Positions 25,964-34,169 of a stretch of DNA of 50,799 bases are shown here, in pieces. Made by a program: the position numbers and the translations under genes. Numbering within the stretch: position 1 is the stretch's first letter; each line of letters begins with the position of its first letter. The notes under the pieces were generated by a model that was given only the letters and a program-made list of their open reading frames with translations, did no database searches and was not told the DNA's origin. Source of the DNA: Bacteroidota bacterium (GTDB lineage: Bacteria; Bacteroidota; Bacteroidia; Chitinophagales; Saprospiraceae); assembly GCA_030147525.1 (NCBI GenBank), contig JASBVF010000018.1:1-50799 (forward strand), given 5' to 3'.

Positions 25964-26881
25964 TTATTTTTGTTTCAAACGGAACTCAGCTGAGGTTCCC
26001 GGATAATAGAATTCCCGCTTGGTTTCAAATCCTTCTTTCTGAAAACTCAGATCATATTTTTCCTGAACCTGATCTGCTTCCATGGTAAAAGAGAAGCGCC
26101 CGAGGCTATCAGTTGAAACTGAAAATTCATTTTGAATCAACACGGTTACATTCGCAATGCCGACCGATCCATCCATTCTTTTCACGATGCCTTTTATTTG
26201 CCGCTTTTCATCATCTGGCTTGATCTCAAAATAGATGGGTTTACCCTCCCATTTGAAATTCAATACTGGCGCCGCAGCCTTGTAGCCTTCTGCCTTGACC
26301 GCTATGGGCAATAATTCACCTTTAAATTTTGCAGGTATTTCGTTGAATACCGTTCTTCCTTTTTCACCAATCTTAGCCCACCTTCTATCTCCGTCGAGAT
26401 CAACCAACAACTCACCTTCGTTTTCCAGCAAATAGTCTTGCTGTCCCTTTGGGCCATGAACATAAATTGTGAGCTGACCTGAGTCAGTTCCGGACGTTGC
26501 CAGGATATCGGGCAGGTTGAGCGCCATCGTCAATATACCAATGACCACCACTGCTCCGGCCAGGTATTTCCACCAATTCCTACGTAATCCTGTTGTTGTT
26601 AAATCTCCTGAATCGTTTTGCCTTGCGGATGGTTGGAAAGGAATCTTATCAATCAGTTCTAATAAACTCTGGTTGATTCTTGCCGATGAAATGTTGATTT
26701 CGTCGAAAGACATGGTGCCGGCTCGCTGCGCTTTCTCCAGCTTATCAAAACGGGCCGATTGTAAAATCAAGGCTTCGACTGCCTGCTGATCGCCTGCTTT
26801 TTCTGCCAGGGACATCAGTTCTTCCGTAACCAAACGGACTTCATTTTGGGCCAGCAGTTTTCTTAACTTTTGCTTTGGCAT
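25964..26881 (-). CDS. EAD11-type adaptor fused to a transmembrane helix and an extracytoplasmic beta-sandwich
   Basis: A 305-residue protein with a clear three-part design. Residues 4-80 match the effector-associated domain 11 pattern as I remember it (LRKLLAQNEV, LILQSARFDKLEK, INQSLLELID). EADs are small helical adaptors described in prokaryotic conflict and signalling systems, where matching EADs bring effectors together. A transmembrane helix follows at about 105-122 (WWKYLAGAVVVIGILTMALN). The extracytoplasmic part ends in a carboxypeptidase-regulatory-like domain (KGIVKRMDGSVGIANVTVLI, 230-300). The EAD should therefore face the cytoplasm. The ATG at 26881 is chosen over an in-frame TTG at 26887. 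Base composition is visibly richer in A+T than in the ilv genes. The function is inferred only from domains. Confidence 0.8.
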   Translation of the reverse strand: MPKQKLRKLLAQNEVRLVTEELMSLAEKAGDQQAVEALILQSARFDKLEKAQRAGTMSFDEINISSARINQSLLELIDKIPFQPSARQNDSGDLTTTGLRRNWWKYLAGAVVVIGILTMALNLPDILATSGTDSGQLTIYVHGPKGQQDYLLENEGELLVDLDGDRRWAKIGEKGRTVFNEIPAKFKGELLPIAVKAEGYKAAAPVLNFKWEGKPIYFEIKPDDEKRQIKGIVKRMDGSVGIANVTVLIQNEFSVSTDSLGRFSFTMEADQVQEKYDLSFQKEGFETKREFYYPGTSAEFRLKQK

Positions 26882-27118
26882 GCACAATTAGATTGGGTGA
26901 TTAATGATTACCAGAAAAGGATGATATCCAATAGTCAGGAGATGACTGCGCTGTGTTTGCTTTCCTGCAGCGCTCTGTAGAATGGCAAAATAGGAAGAAT
27001 GACTCCAAAAGCTGAAAAAATCGGTAACTTTCTTGCAAAAGCCAGGATGATCTTGCAGAAGCCGTCTCAGCTAATTTGCATGCTATATTTTAAATATTTA
27101 ACCCCGCTCGCCCCAAGT

Positions 27119-27310
27119 TTTCCATTGAAAAATACTTCTGCTCCTACCGGTGTTCCACCGGCACTTCTGCGAGCTATAATCAGGGATACACATTTCTTTG
27201 GCATGAAAAGCAATGCCTGAGATGTTGGAAAAAAGGTTTGAGTTTCAAAAGACAGGCGGAGAAATGCCGGTGGAACACCGGCAGGAGCAGAAATGGTTTT
27301 TCAATGGAAA
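27119..27310. mobile_element. MITE-like element with ~50-bp imperfect inverted ends
   Basis: The left end (TTTTCCATTGAAAAATACTT, then TCCTACCGGTGTTCCACCGG) at about 27119-27170 is complementary, with a few mismatches, to the right end (GCCGGTGGAACACCGGCAGG, then GGTTTTTCAATGGAAAG) at about 27262-27311. Each arm also has an inner CCGGTG-TTC-CACCGG palindrome. The ~90-bp centre has no coding sense. It lies between the EAD11 gene and ndh. Confidence 0.75.
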
Positions 27311-27348
27311 GAAAGTGGGCCAGCGGTTTAATCCTAAATACCAAAATG

Positions 27349-27453
27349 GCTTCAAAATGATTTTGGGGGCACTTCGATATTCCGAAGTGGCTTCGAAATG
27401 AATTTGGAAGCAGTTCGATATTCTGAAGTGGCTTCGGAAGGGTTTTGGAGGCC
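27349..27453. repeat. two and a half tandem 41-bp units
   Basis: Units at 27349-27389 and 27390-27430 and a partial one at 27431-27453. Each begins GCTTC and carries an ACTTCGATATTCCGAAGTG-type palindrome at its end. They are diverged (about 80% alike by eye). Confidence 0.75.
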
Positions 27454-27471
27454 ATATTATCTACCCTGCAT

Positions 27472-27531
27472 GCTGGCTAAAGTTTCTGAACTTTAGCCTT
27501 CTATTGAGCACATTTTTAACGTGCGTAAACC
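27472..27531. repeat. 60-bp double-hairpin dispersed repeat, right copy
   Basis: A direct copy of 22508-22567. Here the first palindrome is perfect (CTAAAGTT-TCTG-AACTTTAG); the second reads GCACATTTTTAACGTGC. Confidence 0.75.
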
Positions 27532-27546
27532 CCGGGCCGGCGGAAA

Positions 27547-27663
27547 GCACTTCAAACAAATCAAACCCCTCAAACCCCTCAAACAAATCAAACCCCTCAA
27601 ACCCCTCAAACCCCTCAAACAAATCAAACCCTTCAAACCCCTCAAACCCCTCAAACAAATCCT
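27547..27663. repeat. TCAAACCCC/TCAAACAAA simple-sequence tract
   Basis: About thirteen nonamer units of TCAAACCCC with interspersed TCAAACAAA run right up to the stop codon of ndh (27662-27664). The tract is the complement of the one at 2587-2650. The proline/asparagine/serine frames across it are artefacts. Confidence 0.85.
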
Positions 27664-28939
27664 ACCCCTTCAACCTCGGCCGGATAATCAACCGCAGCGA
27701 CTGGTCGTAGGTGAAATAATTCCAGACCCAGTTGAGGAAAACAAAAATCTTGTTTTTAAAACCGATCAGTTGCATCAGATGAACAAACAACCAGATGTAC
27801 CAGGCAAAAGCGCCGTGTGTTTGCCACCAGGATAAATCCACAACGGCCTTGTTGCGGCCAATGGTGGCCATGGCGCCCAAATCCTTGTACGAAAAAGGAT
27901 GAAGCGGTTGTTTTTTGAGTATTGCAATAAAATTATCGGCCAGGTTATCAGCCTGTTGAATGGCGACCTGTGCGACCTGCGGGTGTCCATCAGGGTAGGA
28001 CTCTTCCGTCATGAGGGCGATGTCGCCGATGGCGAAAATTTCATCAAAACCCTCCACCTGGTTAAAACGGTTCACCTTGATGCGGTTACCCCTGGTATAC
28101 ACTTCATCCGGCAGGCCGGGGATGCTGCTACCTTTGACGCCGGCAGCCCAGATAACTTTTCTGGCTTCCAGTTTGCTGCCGTCTTTCATGAGCAGAAACT
28201 CGCCGTCGTAGTCAATCACCCTGGCTCCCAGCTGCACCTTCACGCCGAGGCCGGTCAGGTATTCCAGCGCTGCATCGGAGGCTTTCTGCGACATGCCCTG
28301 CAAAAGGCAGGCGCCGCCCTGAATCAGATGGATGTCGATTTCGTCGCAGTTCAGCTCAGGGTAGTCTTTTGGTAAAACGTGTTTTTTCATTTCCGCCAAA
28401 GCTCCTGCCACCTCCACGCCGGTCGGCCCTCCGCCGACGATGACGATGTCGAGGAAAGGCTGTCGCTCCTCGTATTCGGCGGCTGAGAGAGCGTTTTCAT
28501 AATCTTTGAACAACTCGTTGCGCAGGTACAGTGCCTCTGACACCGATTTCATCGGAATGACATTGTCAGCGATTTTTTCATTGCCGAAATAATTGGTGTC
28601 CGCTCCGGTGGCCAGCACGAGGTGATCGAAGTTGAGTACGCCCAGCGTGGTATTCAGCTGTTTTTTGACCGTGTTGATGCTGATGACTTCCGTGACCCGG
28701 ATGTATACATTTTTGTTTTTCTGAAACATCTTCCGCAGCGGATAAACGATGGAGCTGGGCTCAAGGCCGGCCGTGGCCACCTGGTAGAGCAGCGGCTGAA
28801 ACTGATGGTAGTTGTTTTTATCCACCAAAATGATGAGATAGCCTGACTTTCGTAATCTTCTCGCCAGTCTCAGGCCGGCAAAACCGCCTCCGATAATGAC
28901 GACCCGTTGCTGGTTAGTTTCAGGAATGTTGATGCGCAT
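27662..28939 (-). CDS. ndh: type II NADH:quinone oxidoreductase
   Basis: A 425-residue membrane-associated flavoprotein that passes electrons from NADH to quinone without pumping protons. The FAD loop is VVIIGGGFAGLRLARRL (13-29), followed by NYHQFQPLLYQVATAGLEPS. The NAD loop is IVIVGGGPTGVEVAGALAEM (about 165-184), and the second FAD-binding motif is IFAIGDIALM. The C-terminal aromatic/hydrophobic segment (FAWYIWLFVHLMQLIGFKNK) is typical of the membrane anchor in Bacteroidota homologues. The start is the ATG at 28939; an ORF extension upstream to 29014 runs into the terminator region and is not used. Confidence 0.93.
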   Translation of the reverse strand: MRINIPETNQQRVVIIGGGFAGLRLARRLRKSGYLIILVDKNNYHQFQPLLYQVATAGLEPSSIVYPLRKMFQKNKNVYIRVTEVISINTVKKQLNTTLGVLNFDHLVLATGADTNYFGNEKIADNVIPMKSVSEALYLRNELFKDYENALSAAEYEERQPFLDIVIVGGGPTGVEVAGALAEMKKHVLPKDYPELNCDEIDIHLIQGGACLLQGMSQKASDAALEYLTGLGVKVQLGARVIDYDGEFLLMKDGSKLEARKVIWAAGVKGSSIPGLPDEVYTRGNRIKVNRFNQVEGFDEIFAIGDIALMTEESYPDGHPQVAQVAIQQADNLADNFIAILKKQPLHPFSYKDLGAMATIGRNKAVVDLSWWQTHGAFAWYIWLFVHLMQLIGFKNKIFVFLNWVWNYFTYDQSLRLIIRPRLKG

Positions 28940-28983
28940 GTGTTGAGTTGTTTGATGAAAGACGCCCGAAGGGCCTGCTACAA

Positions 28984-29021
28984 AGAAAAAGAGGTTTGGG
29001 GAAAGTACCCCCAAACCTCTC
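28984..29021 (-). terminator. rho-independent terminator of the S8 protease gene
   Basis: Read on the minus strand: AGAGGTTTGGGG, a short loop, then CCCCAAACCTC, then a TTTTTC tail. It starts 26 bp after the stop codon at 29047. Confidence 0.85.
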
Positions 29022-29046
29022 TGTGTTTTATGGAATGTGGCCCATT

Positions 29047-32000
29047 TTATTCAATCATGGTTTTCAAAACCTTGAAACCATCCTCGCTGTGAATTTTAAC
29101 AAAATACAAACCGGTAGCAAGGCCGGGCACATCGAAGCGTACCGTTGTCAGGCCGTTGTTCGTGTTAACCTGCTGCTGTTGGTGAACGACGCCACGCACG
29201 TCCATCAGGTCGATCCACAGGTGTTCGTTCCGGTCGTTTTCAATCAAAAGATTGAAGTTGCCACGGTTCGGGTTGGGCGACAGGGCCACTCCGAGGCGTT
29301 GTCCCAGTTCGTTCAGTCCACTGACCACCACATCCACCTCGGCTTCGAAAGTGGCAGAGCCACAATCATTGGTCGCCATCAGGGAAACGGTGTAAACGGC
29401 CGTGGAGTCGTAGGTGTAAACCGGGTTTTCACTGAGAGCGAAAGCCTGGTTGCCAAAATCCCAGAAGTAAGTGACGCCGTTTTGGGTTGTATTGGTAAAA
29501 GTGACGGTACTTCCATCGACCACGTAGGTGAATTCAGGCTTTGGCAGCGGGTTCACGTTGATGTCCTGCGTGAACGTGCTTTCACCGGCGGCATTGCTCA
29601 CGGTCAGACTGATGGTGAGCGCTCCCGCTTCGTTGAAAGTAACGGAGCCCGGATCGCTGCTGGTAGAAGTGGCAGGCGAAGCGCCGGCGCCAAATTCCCA
29701 GGCGTAGGTTGCCAGTTCGCCGGTTGAAGTGTTGGTGATGGAAATAGCTTCCTCTTCGCAGATTTCGGTAGCGGAAAGTTCAAAACCGGCATCGGGTGGC
29801 ATAATATTGAACACATTGATATTGTCGAGATAAAGCGAGTTGCCGTAACCGTTGATGCATACGAACTTGATCACGATTTTATTATCAACGTAAGCTGAAA
29901 GGTCGATGGATTCCTTGCGCCACTGGTTGGCGTTGTTGGGTGAAAAATTGGACGTTGCCGTCCCCGCAGTGGCGAGCTCGTCTTTGAATTTCTCATAAAC
30001 CGTTTCAGAGAAAGTAGCGCCGCAGTCGGTGGAGATATCGACACGAAGGCCGTCAAACCAGGTATTATTATAGTAAGCATAAGCCAGGTCGAACGTCAGG
30101 AATGGAGAAACTGCTCCTTCAAGGTCGATCGGAACTACCAGCACGGCATCTTCCTCGCCTTCGGTGTCGTACACAAAGTTATTCATGTACAAGGCAGTTG
30201 TCTGCGTACCGGATGCGCCGGTTACTGTCCGGTCGGCCCAGGTCATCTGACCATCCGGGTTGTAAATCGTGTAAAAAGCCGGTGGAAAAACAGGCCCTTC
30301 AAACTCTTCGCTGTAATTCAACGGCTCTCCGTCGCCCGGATAGATGGAGAGGCTCATGGTCTGTTCGAGTCCATCGTTGAAGGCTGCAAAGTCGTTGGGC
30401 AGTGCGGTGTAAGCTTCCAGGGTATAATCGCCCGACTGAGCAGTATTCAGCAAAGTATTAAACGTGTAGGTGATGGAAGTGCCCGGATCGAGCGTGCCGG
30501 GAATCATTTCCACGACAGGGGGATCGTTGTTGAAAACATAAGCTACAGGCAAATCCGTCAGCGGATCAGAACCGTTGTTTTTTACGGTAACGATGACCGG
30601 GGCTTCGAAGCTTCCGCAACCTGCAATGCTACCGGCGCTGGGCGACTCGATGGTGAGCAGGGTAGCGTCGAGCTGCTGGATGCAATCGAGCAGACCTTCA
30701 TTGTAAAGCACGGCAATGGAACGCTCGCTGCGGATGCCGTCTGTACCGATGGTTTTCACTGCAAACCAATGGTCGAGCGTTGGATTGTTGTCGATGGTAG
30801 GAATTTCAATTTCCGTTTCTGAGACGATGCCTACCGGTTCCATGTACTTGTCGCCGAGGCGGTACACTTCGTAAGTGACGGTATCGCTGGCTGCGGAAAT
30901 GTCTACGGCATCCCAGGTTATTTTCAAATAATCGGGGCAAGCCTGGGCAACCTTCACGTTGGCAGGTCTTGGCGCAATGGCGAACACCTCGTCGCTTTCA
31001 TCGCTTTCCATGCCTCTCGTTACCCTGATTTTTGCTTTGCCGGTAACTTCGTTTGGCACGGTCCAGTCACGCATGCGGATATTGCCGCTGACGGAGGCGA
31101 TCAGATTCCAGGTCGTTCCGCCGTCGGTGGAGTATTCGACTTCCTGGTTACCGGTGTTGCCGTGTGTGTCCCAGTGCAGGCGGACTGTTTCGCCGGGGGC
31201 AAAAGCTTCGCCGCCAACGGGATGGGTCACTGTTATTTCAGCCGTGCGGAATTCCCAGGTGACGAAATAATCGTGAGAGCCAAAGGGTAGTTCTTTGCCA
31301 TTCACATGCAGGATGTACTCACCGCCGGCCGGGTTTTCGATGGAGATCTGCTCCATGTTGTTGAGTGTGTCCACGCCTTTTGTTGCGGGAGCATCCAGAT
31401 TCGCCGGGTTGGGCGTCGGGTCGAGCAGCCAAGGCAGGTGAATGCTGGTGTCAGGCGCCGTCATGTGAATGTCGAGGTCGTTGATGAGAGCTTTGGTCGT
31501 CATGACGGATGCTTCCGGGTCCATCCAGTACACCATGATTCTGGCTTGCAGCACATTGTCCGGAATGTTGAAGGTGTGGGTGTTGGTTAAACCGGCATCG
31601 ACCGAGCTTTTAAAATAGCGCTGCTCTTCCAGCGTCAGTGCAGCCCTATAGGAGTTCACGTGGCCCCAGCCGAATTTATAATCCGGGCCGACATTGCCGA
31701 GGTCGTTAGCCGTGTTGAGCAGAATGGTTTTCAGCAAAGCTGCTTCCGCTACTTCGCCCCCGTTGAGGTCCTGGTACGCCTGGTGAAGCTGTGCCGTGAT
31801 GCCTGCGATGCCAGGTGCTGCTGCGGAAGTACCGCCGAAAACCTGGTAAGTGTTATCCTCGTCGGTTGAAACCTGATCGGTGCCATGTGCTGAGATGTCG
31901 GGTTTTAGGCGGCCATCATGTGCCGGGCCACGGCTGCTGGAAGGGGTAAGCGTTCCGTCTCCGTTCAGGTTTGCGGTAGCGATGGCGTTTTTTGCCTGCT

Positions 32001-33138
32001 TGTGACCTCCGGTGATATTGCCCCACTGATTGCCTGCACCATAGCCGCAACTGGAGTTGTTGGAGTTTCCTGCTGAAAATACGTGCATCAACGTTGGGTT
32101 GTTGTAAAGCTGCTGGTCAACTGTTTCCGTGATTTCAGTATAGCCGGCGTTGCAGCCGTTGCTATAAGATGAATTGGTGACCAGCACATCATGATCGGTG
32201 TGCAGCATCATGGTTTCATCCAAAAAATCTGCTTCGTAGTTGAGGATGTACAAAAACGAACCGGCAGCCATACCCCGGTTCCAGGGGTCGAGGTTGCCGG
32301 CGCCGCCCATGATACCGCCGACGCCGTCGCCGTGACTGCCTGCCTGCGGCTCAACGAATGAATTGTCGATACGGCCCTGAAAGTCGATGTGAGGCCCCAC
32401 GAATCCGTCATCCCGTACGCAGATGTTGATGCCTTCGCCGGTGTACTGACGGCCGCCAGGGAATTGCGCATCAATCACGTTGGAACGGTGAAGCGAGCGC
32501 CCGATGATATCGTCCTTGACATCCGGCGGAGGCACAAGTTCGAGGAAGGCAACGTACGGCAAAGAGGCGAGTTCCTGCACTTTTTCGACGGGCACGCTGG
32601 CACGCAGGAAGTTGTTTACGCCGTTGTTTCTCAGTACCTGAATTCCGTCTGCTTCGCAATAGCGCAGAATGTTTTCGTGCTTCAGGTCTTTGTAAAACTT
32701 CAACATGACGAGCACGTTGTTTTTTTGCAGTGCCCAGTCTGGGAAGTTGGAATAGCGAATGTCTTTGGACATTTTCAGTCCCGGTTCGATGGACTGAATG
32801 GAGCGGACGCCGAAAGATTCGAGTTGATGTACATCAAAACCGGTGGAGATGGAAGCGACGTAGGTCTTGTTTGGAATGTATTCCAGCAGTTTAACGCCCT
32901 GCTGTTCCATAGACTGGATGGCAGCTTTGCCGGGCAGTTCATAAAACTGCAACATGCGGTAGAATTGCCCTTCCATCATTTCATCGCTGCCGATCGTGGC
33001 GTTTTGGGCGTAGTCTCTGATATTCTCCGGGAAATAAGTCGTTCCGCTGTGCAGCAAAACGGCGTAATTGTTCTGTGCTGACAAGCTTGCTGACAGGCAT
33101 AGCAGTAGCATTAAAATTGGGTACAGTGTTCTTTTCAT
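29047..33138 (-). CDS. large secreted subtilisin-like (S8) protease with T9SS sorting domain
   Basis: A 1363-residue multidomain protein. Residues 1-21 are a signal peptide (LSLSA/Q region). An N-terminal prodomain-like region reaches about 230. The S8 domain has D243/D244 in CVRDDGFVG, H269 in GSHGDGVGG, the oxyanion N358 in SAGNSNNSS, and S438 in GGTSAAAPGIAG. A beta-rich P-like domain follows (about 500-620), then fibronectin/Ig-like modules. A MAM/jelly-roll-like domain (EEFEGPVFPPAFYTIYNPDG to SLYLDNINV) comes next, two PKD domains (TYAWEFGAG and TYFWDFGNQ) and a T9SS type A sorting domain (LSPNPNRGNFNLLIENDRNE to the end). It should be secreted and bound to the cell surface. Degradation of extracellular protein is the likely role. 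Confidence 0.93.
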   Translation of the reverse strand: MKRTLYPILMLLLCLSASLSAQNNYAVLLHSGTTYFPENIRDYAQNATIGSDEMMEGQFYRMLQFYELPGKAAIQSMEQQGVKLLEYIPNKTYVASISTGFDVHQLESFGVRSIQSIEPGLKMSKDIRYSNFPDWALQKNNVLVMLKFYKDLKHENILRYCEADGIQVLRNNGVNNFLRASVPVEKVQELASLPYVAFLELVPPPDVKDDIIGRSLHRSNVIDAQFPGGRQYTGEGINICVRDDGFVGPHIDFQGRIDNSFVEPQAGSHGDGVGGIMGGAGNLDPWNRGMAAGSFLYILNYEADFLDETMMLHTDHDVLVTNSSYSNGCNAGYTEITETVDQQLYNNPTLMHVFSAGNSNNSSCGYGAGNQWGNITGGHKQAKNAIATANLNGDGTLTPSSSRGPAHDGRLKPDISAHGTDQVSTDEDNTYQVFGGTSAAAPGIAGITAQLHQAYQDLNGGEVAEAALLKTILLNTANDLGNVGPDYKFGWGHVNSYRAALTLEEQRYFKSSVDAGLTNTHTFNIPDNVLQARIMVYWMDPEASVMTTKALINDLDIHMTAPDTSIHLPWLLDPTPNPANLDAPATKGVDTLNNMEQISIENPAGGEYILHVNGKELPFGSHDYFVTWEFRTAEITVTHPVGGEAFAPGETVRLHWDTHGNTGNQEVEYSTDGGTTWNLIASVSGNIRMRDWTVPNEVTGKAKIRVTRGMESDESDEVFAIAPRPANVKVAQACPDYLKITWDAVDISAASDTVTYEVYRLGDKYMEPVGIVSETEIEIPTIDNNPTLDHWFAVKTIGTDGIRSERSIAVLYNEGLLDCIQQLDATLLTIESPSAGSIAGCGSFEAPVIVTVKNNGSDPLTDLPVAYVFNNDPPVVEMIPGTLDPGTSITYTFNTLLNTAQSGDYTLEAYTALPNDFAAFNDGLEQTMSLSIYPGDGEPLNYSEEFEGPVFPPAFYTIYNPDGQMTWADRTVTGASGTQTTALYMNNFVYDTEGEEDAVLVVPIDLEGAVSPFLTFDLAYAYYNNTWFDGLRVDISTDCGATFSETVYEKFKDELATAGTATSNFSPNNANQWRKESIDLSAYVDNKIVIKFVCINGYGNSLYLDNINVFNIMPPDAGFELSATEICEEEAISITNTSTGELATYAWEFGAGASPATSTSSDPGSVTFNEAGALTISLTVSNAAGESTFTQDINVNPLPKPEFTYVVDGSTVTFTNTTQNGVTYFWDFGNQAFALSENPVYTYDSTAVYTVSLMATNDCGSATFEAEVDVVVSGLNELGQRLGVALSPNPNRGNFNLLIENDRNEHLWIDLMDVRGVVHQQQQVNTNNGLTTVRFDVPGLATGLYFVKIHSEDGFKVLKTMIE

Positions 33139-33657
33139 ACTTTTTCCGGTGTTTAATACAAATTTGTTGGTTAGAAAATGGATGGTTGGATGGTTGGATG
33201 GTTTTGTGGTTTCTTCGTGTAACGCTAAAACCTCAAAATCTCAATACCTTCAAAAGCATCCATTTATTCGGTGCGCTAAAGCTACGGACGCAATTTTTTA
33301 TGGCAAAATCTGCTGTCGGGTTAATTCAAATTATATGCAGGGAAGTAGGCTGCAAGACGAAAACGGGGCGGCGGGAGGCAGGATTTCGGGTTTGGGCGCT
33401 CTGTTTCTGCTTCGATGGACGAGCGTACAACCATCTCAGATTCATGAACAGTTTAATGCGAAGACGAGGAAAATGAGATTCAAAAATTACTAACTTTGGC
33501 AGGACTTTCCGGAAAGCTTAGTTTTTCAAAGTAAAGTTTCCTTTTTTCGTTTTACGCTACGACGCAGCGCTCGCAACGGCTTAATTTCCTCAGCTTTGTA
33601 AATGCTGCATCACAGCGGACAAAGTATTCTGAATACGCTCAAAAAAAACACCTCACC
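33139..33657. other. intergenic region without recognised features
   Basis: Only a short GGATGGTT octamer tract (33178-33206) stands out. The small plus-strand frames at 33068-33493 start inside the protease gene and have no family-like sequence. I see no RNA gene or clear promoter. Confidence 0.6.
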
Positions 33658-34086
33658 ATGTTTGATAAAATAAAAGACACCATCGTCATGGCCGGAGAAT
33701 CGCTCAAAGAACAAGCCTCCAACCTGGGCGATGCCGCCAAAGAAAAAGGATATCAGCTGATCGAACAATGGATCAGCACCCTGCCGAAGCTGGAGGCTTA
33801 CGGCTTCAAAACCACTTATTTTGCCTTCAATCTGTCCATAAACCCCATGCTTGAAGTGGAAATGCAAAGCACTGCTGCCGCCTTTCCGATGGGGCGGGTG
33901 CAGGCCATTCTGGAAGAAAACAAGGGGAAAACCTCGCCCGTTAATCTCGTTTTCACTACCCTGAAAACTACGATTCAGCTCCATGAAAGAGCGAGGATAG
34001 CACCGATTGACCCACTGACGATAAAAATCCGGGTTAAGTTGTCTCCTGAAATCCGTGTGTCTTACGGAGATCCTATTCTGGAATAA
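33658..34086 (+). CDS. unrecognised 142-aa protein, amphipathic N-terminus
   Basis: I do not recognise this family. The first 35 residues (MFDKIKDTIVMAGESLKEQA) look like an amphipathic helix of the kind found in stress or membrane-associated CsbD/YtxH-like proteins. The rest is predicted alpha/beta with FAFNLSINPMLEVEMQST and a strand-rich end (IKIRVKLSPEIRVSYGDPIL). There is no signal peptide. It lies 83 bp upstream of, and in the same direction as, the penicillin-acylase-family gene, so co-transcription is possible. Confidence 0.65.
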   Translation: MFDKIKDTIVMAGESLKEQASNLGDAAKEKGYQLIEQWISTLPKLEAYGFKTTYFAFNLSINPMLEVEMQSTAAAFPMGRVQAILEENKGKTSPVNLVFTTLKTTIQLHERARIAPIDPLTIKIRVKLSPEIRVSYGDPILE

Positions 34087-34169
34087 ATCTGCAACCATAT
34101 TTTAAATAAAACACCCCGCCGGAGGCTAAAACCGAAGCGGTTCAAACTTCAAAGCATTGCTCACCGTCC

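Noticed and set aside
27461-27658. minus-strand ORF of repeated F-E-G-F-E-G
   Set aside because: Translation of the TCAAACCCC simple-sequence tract.
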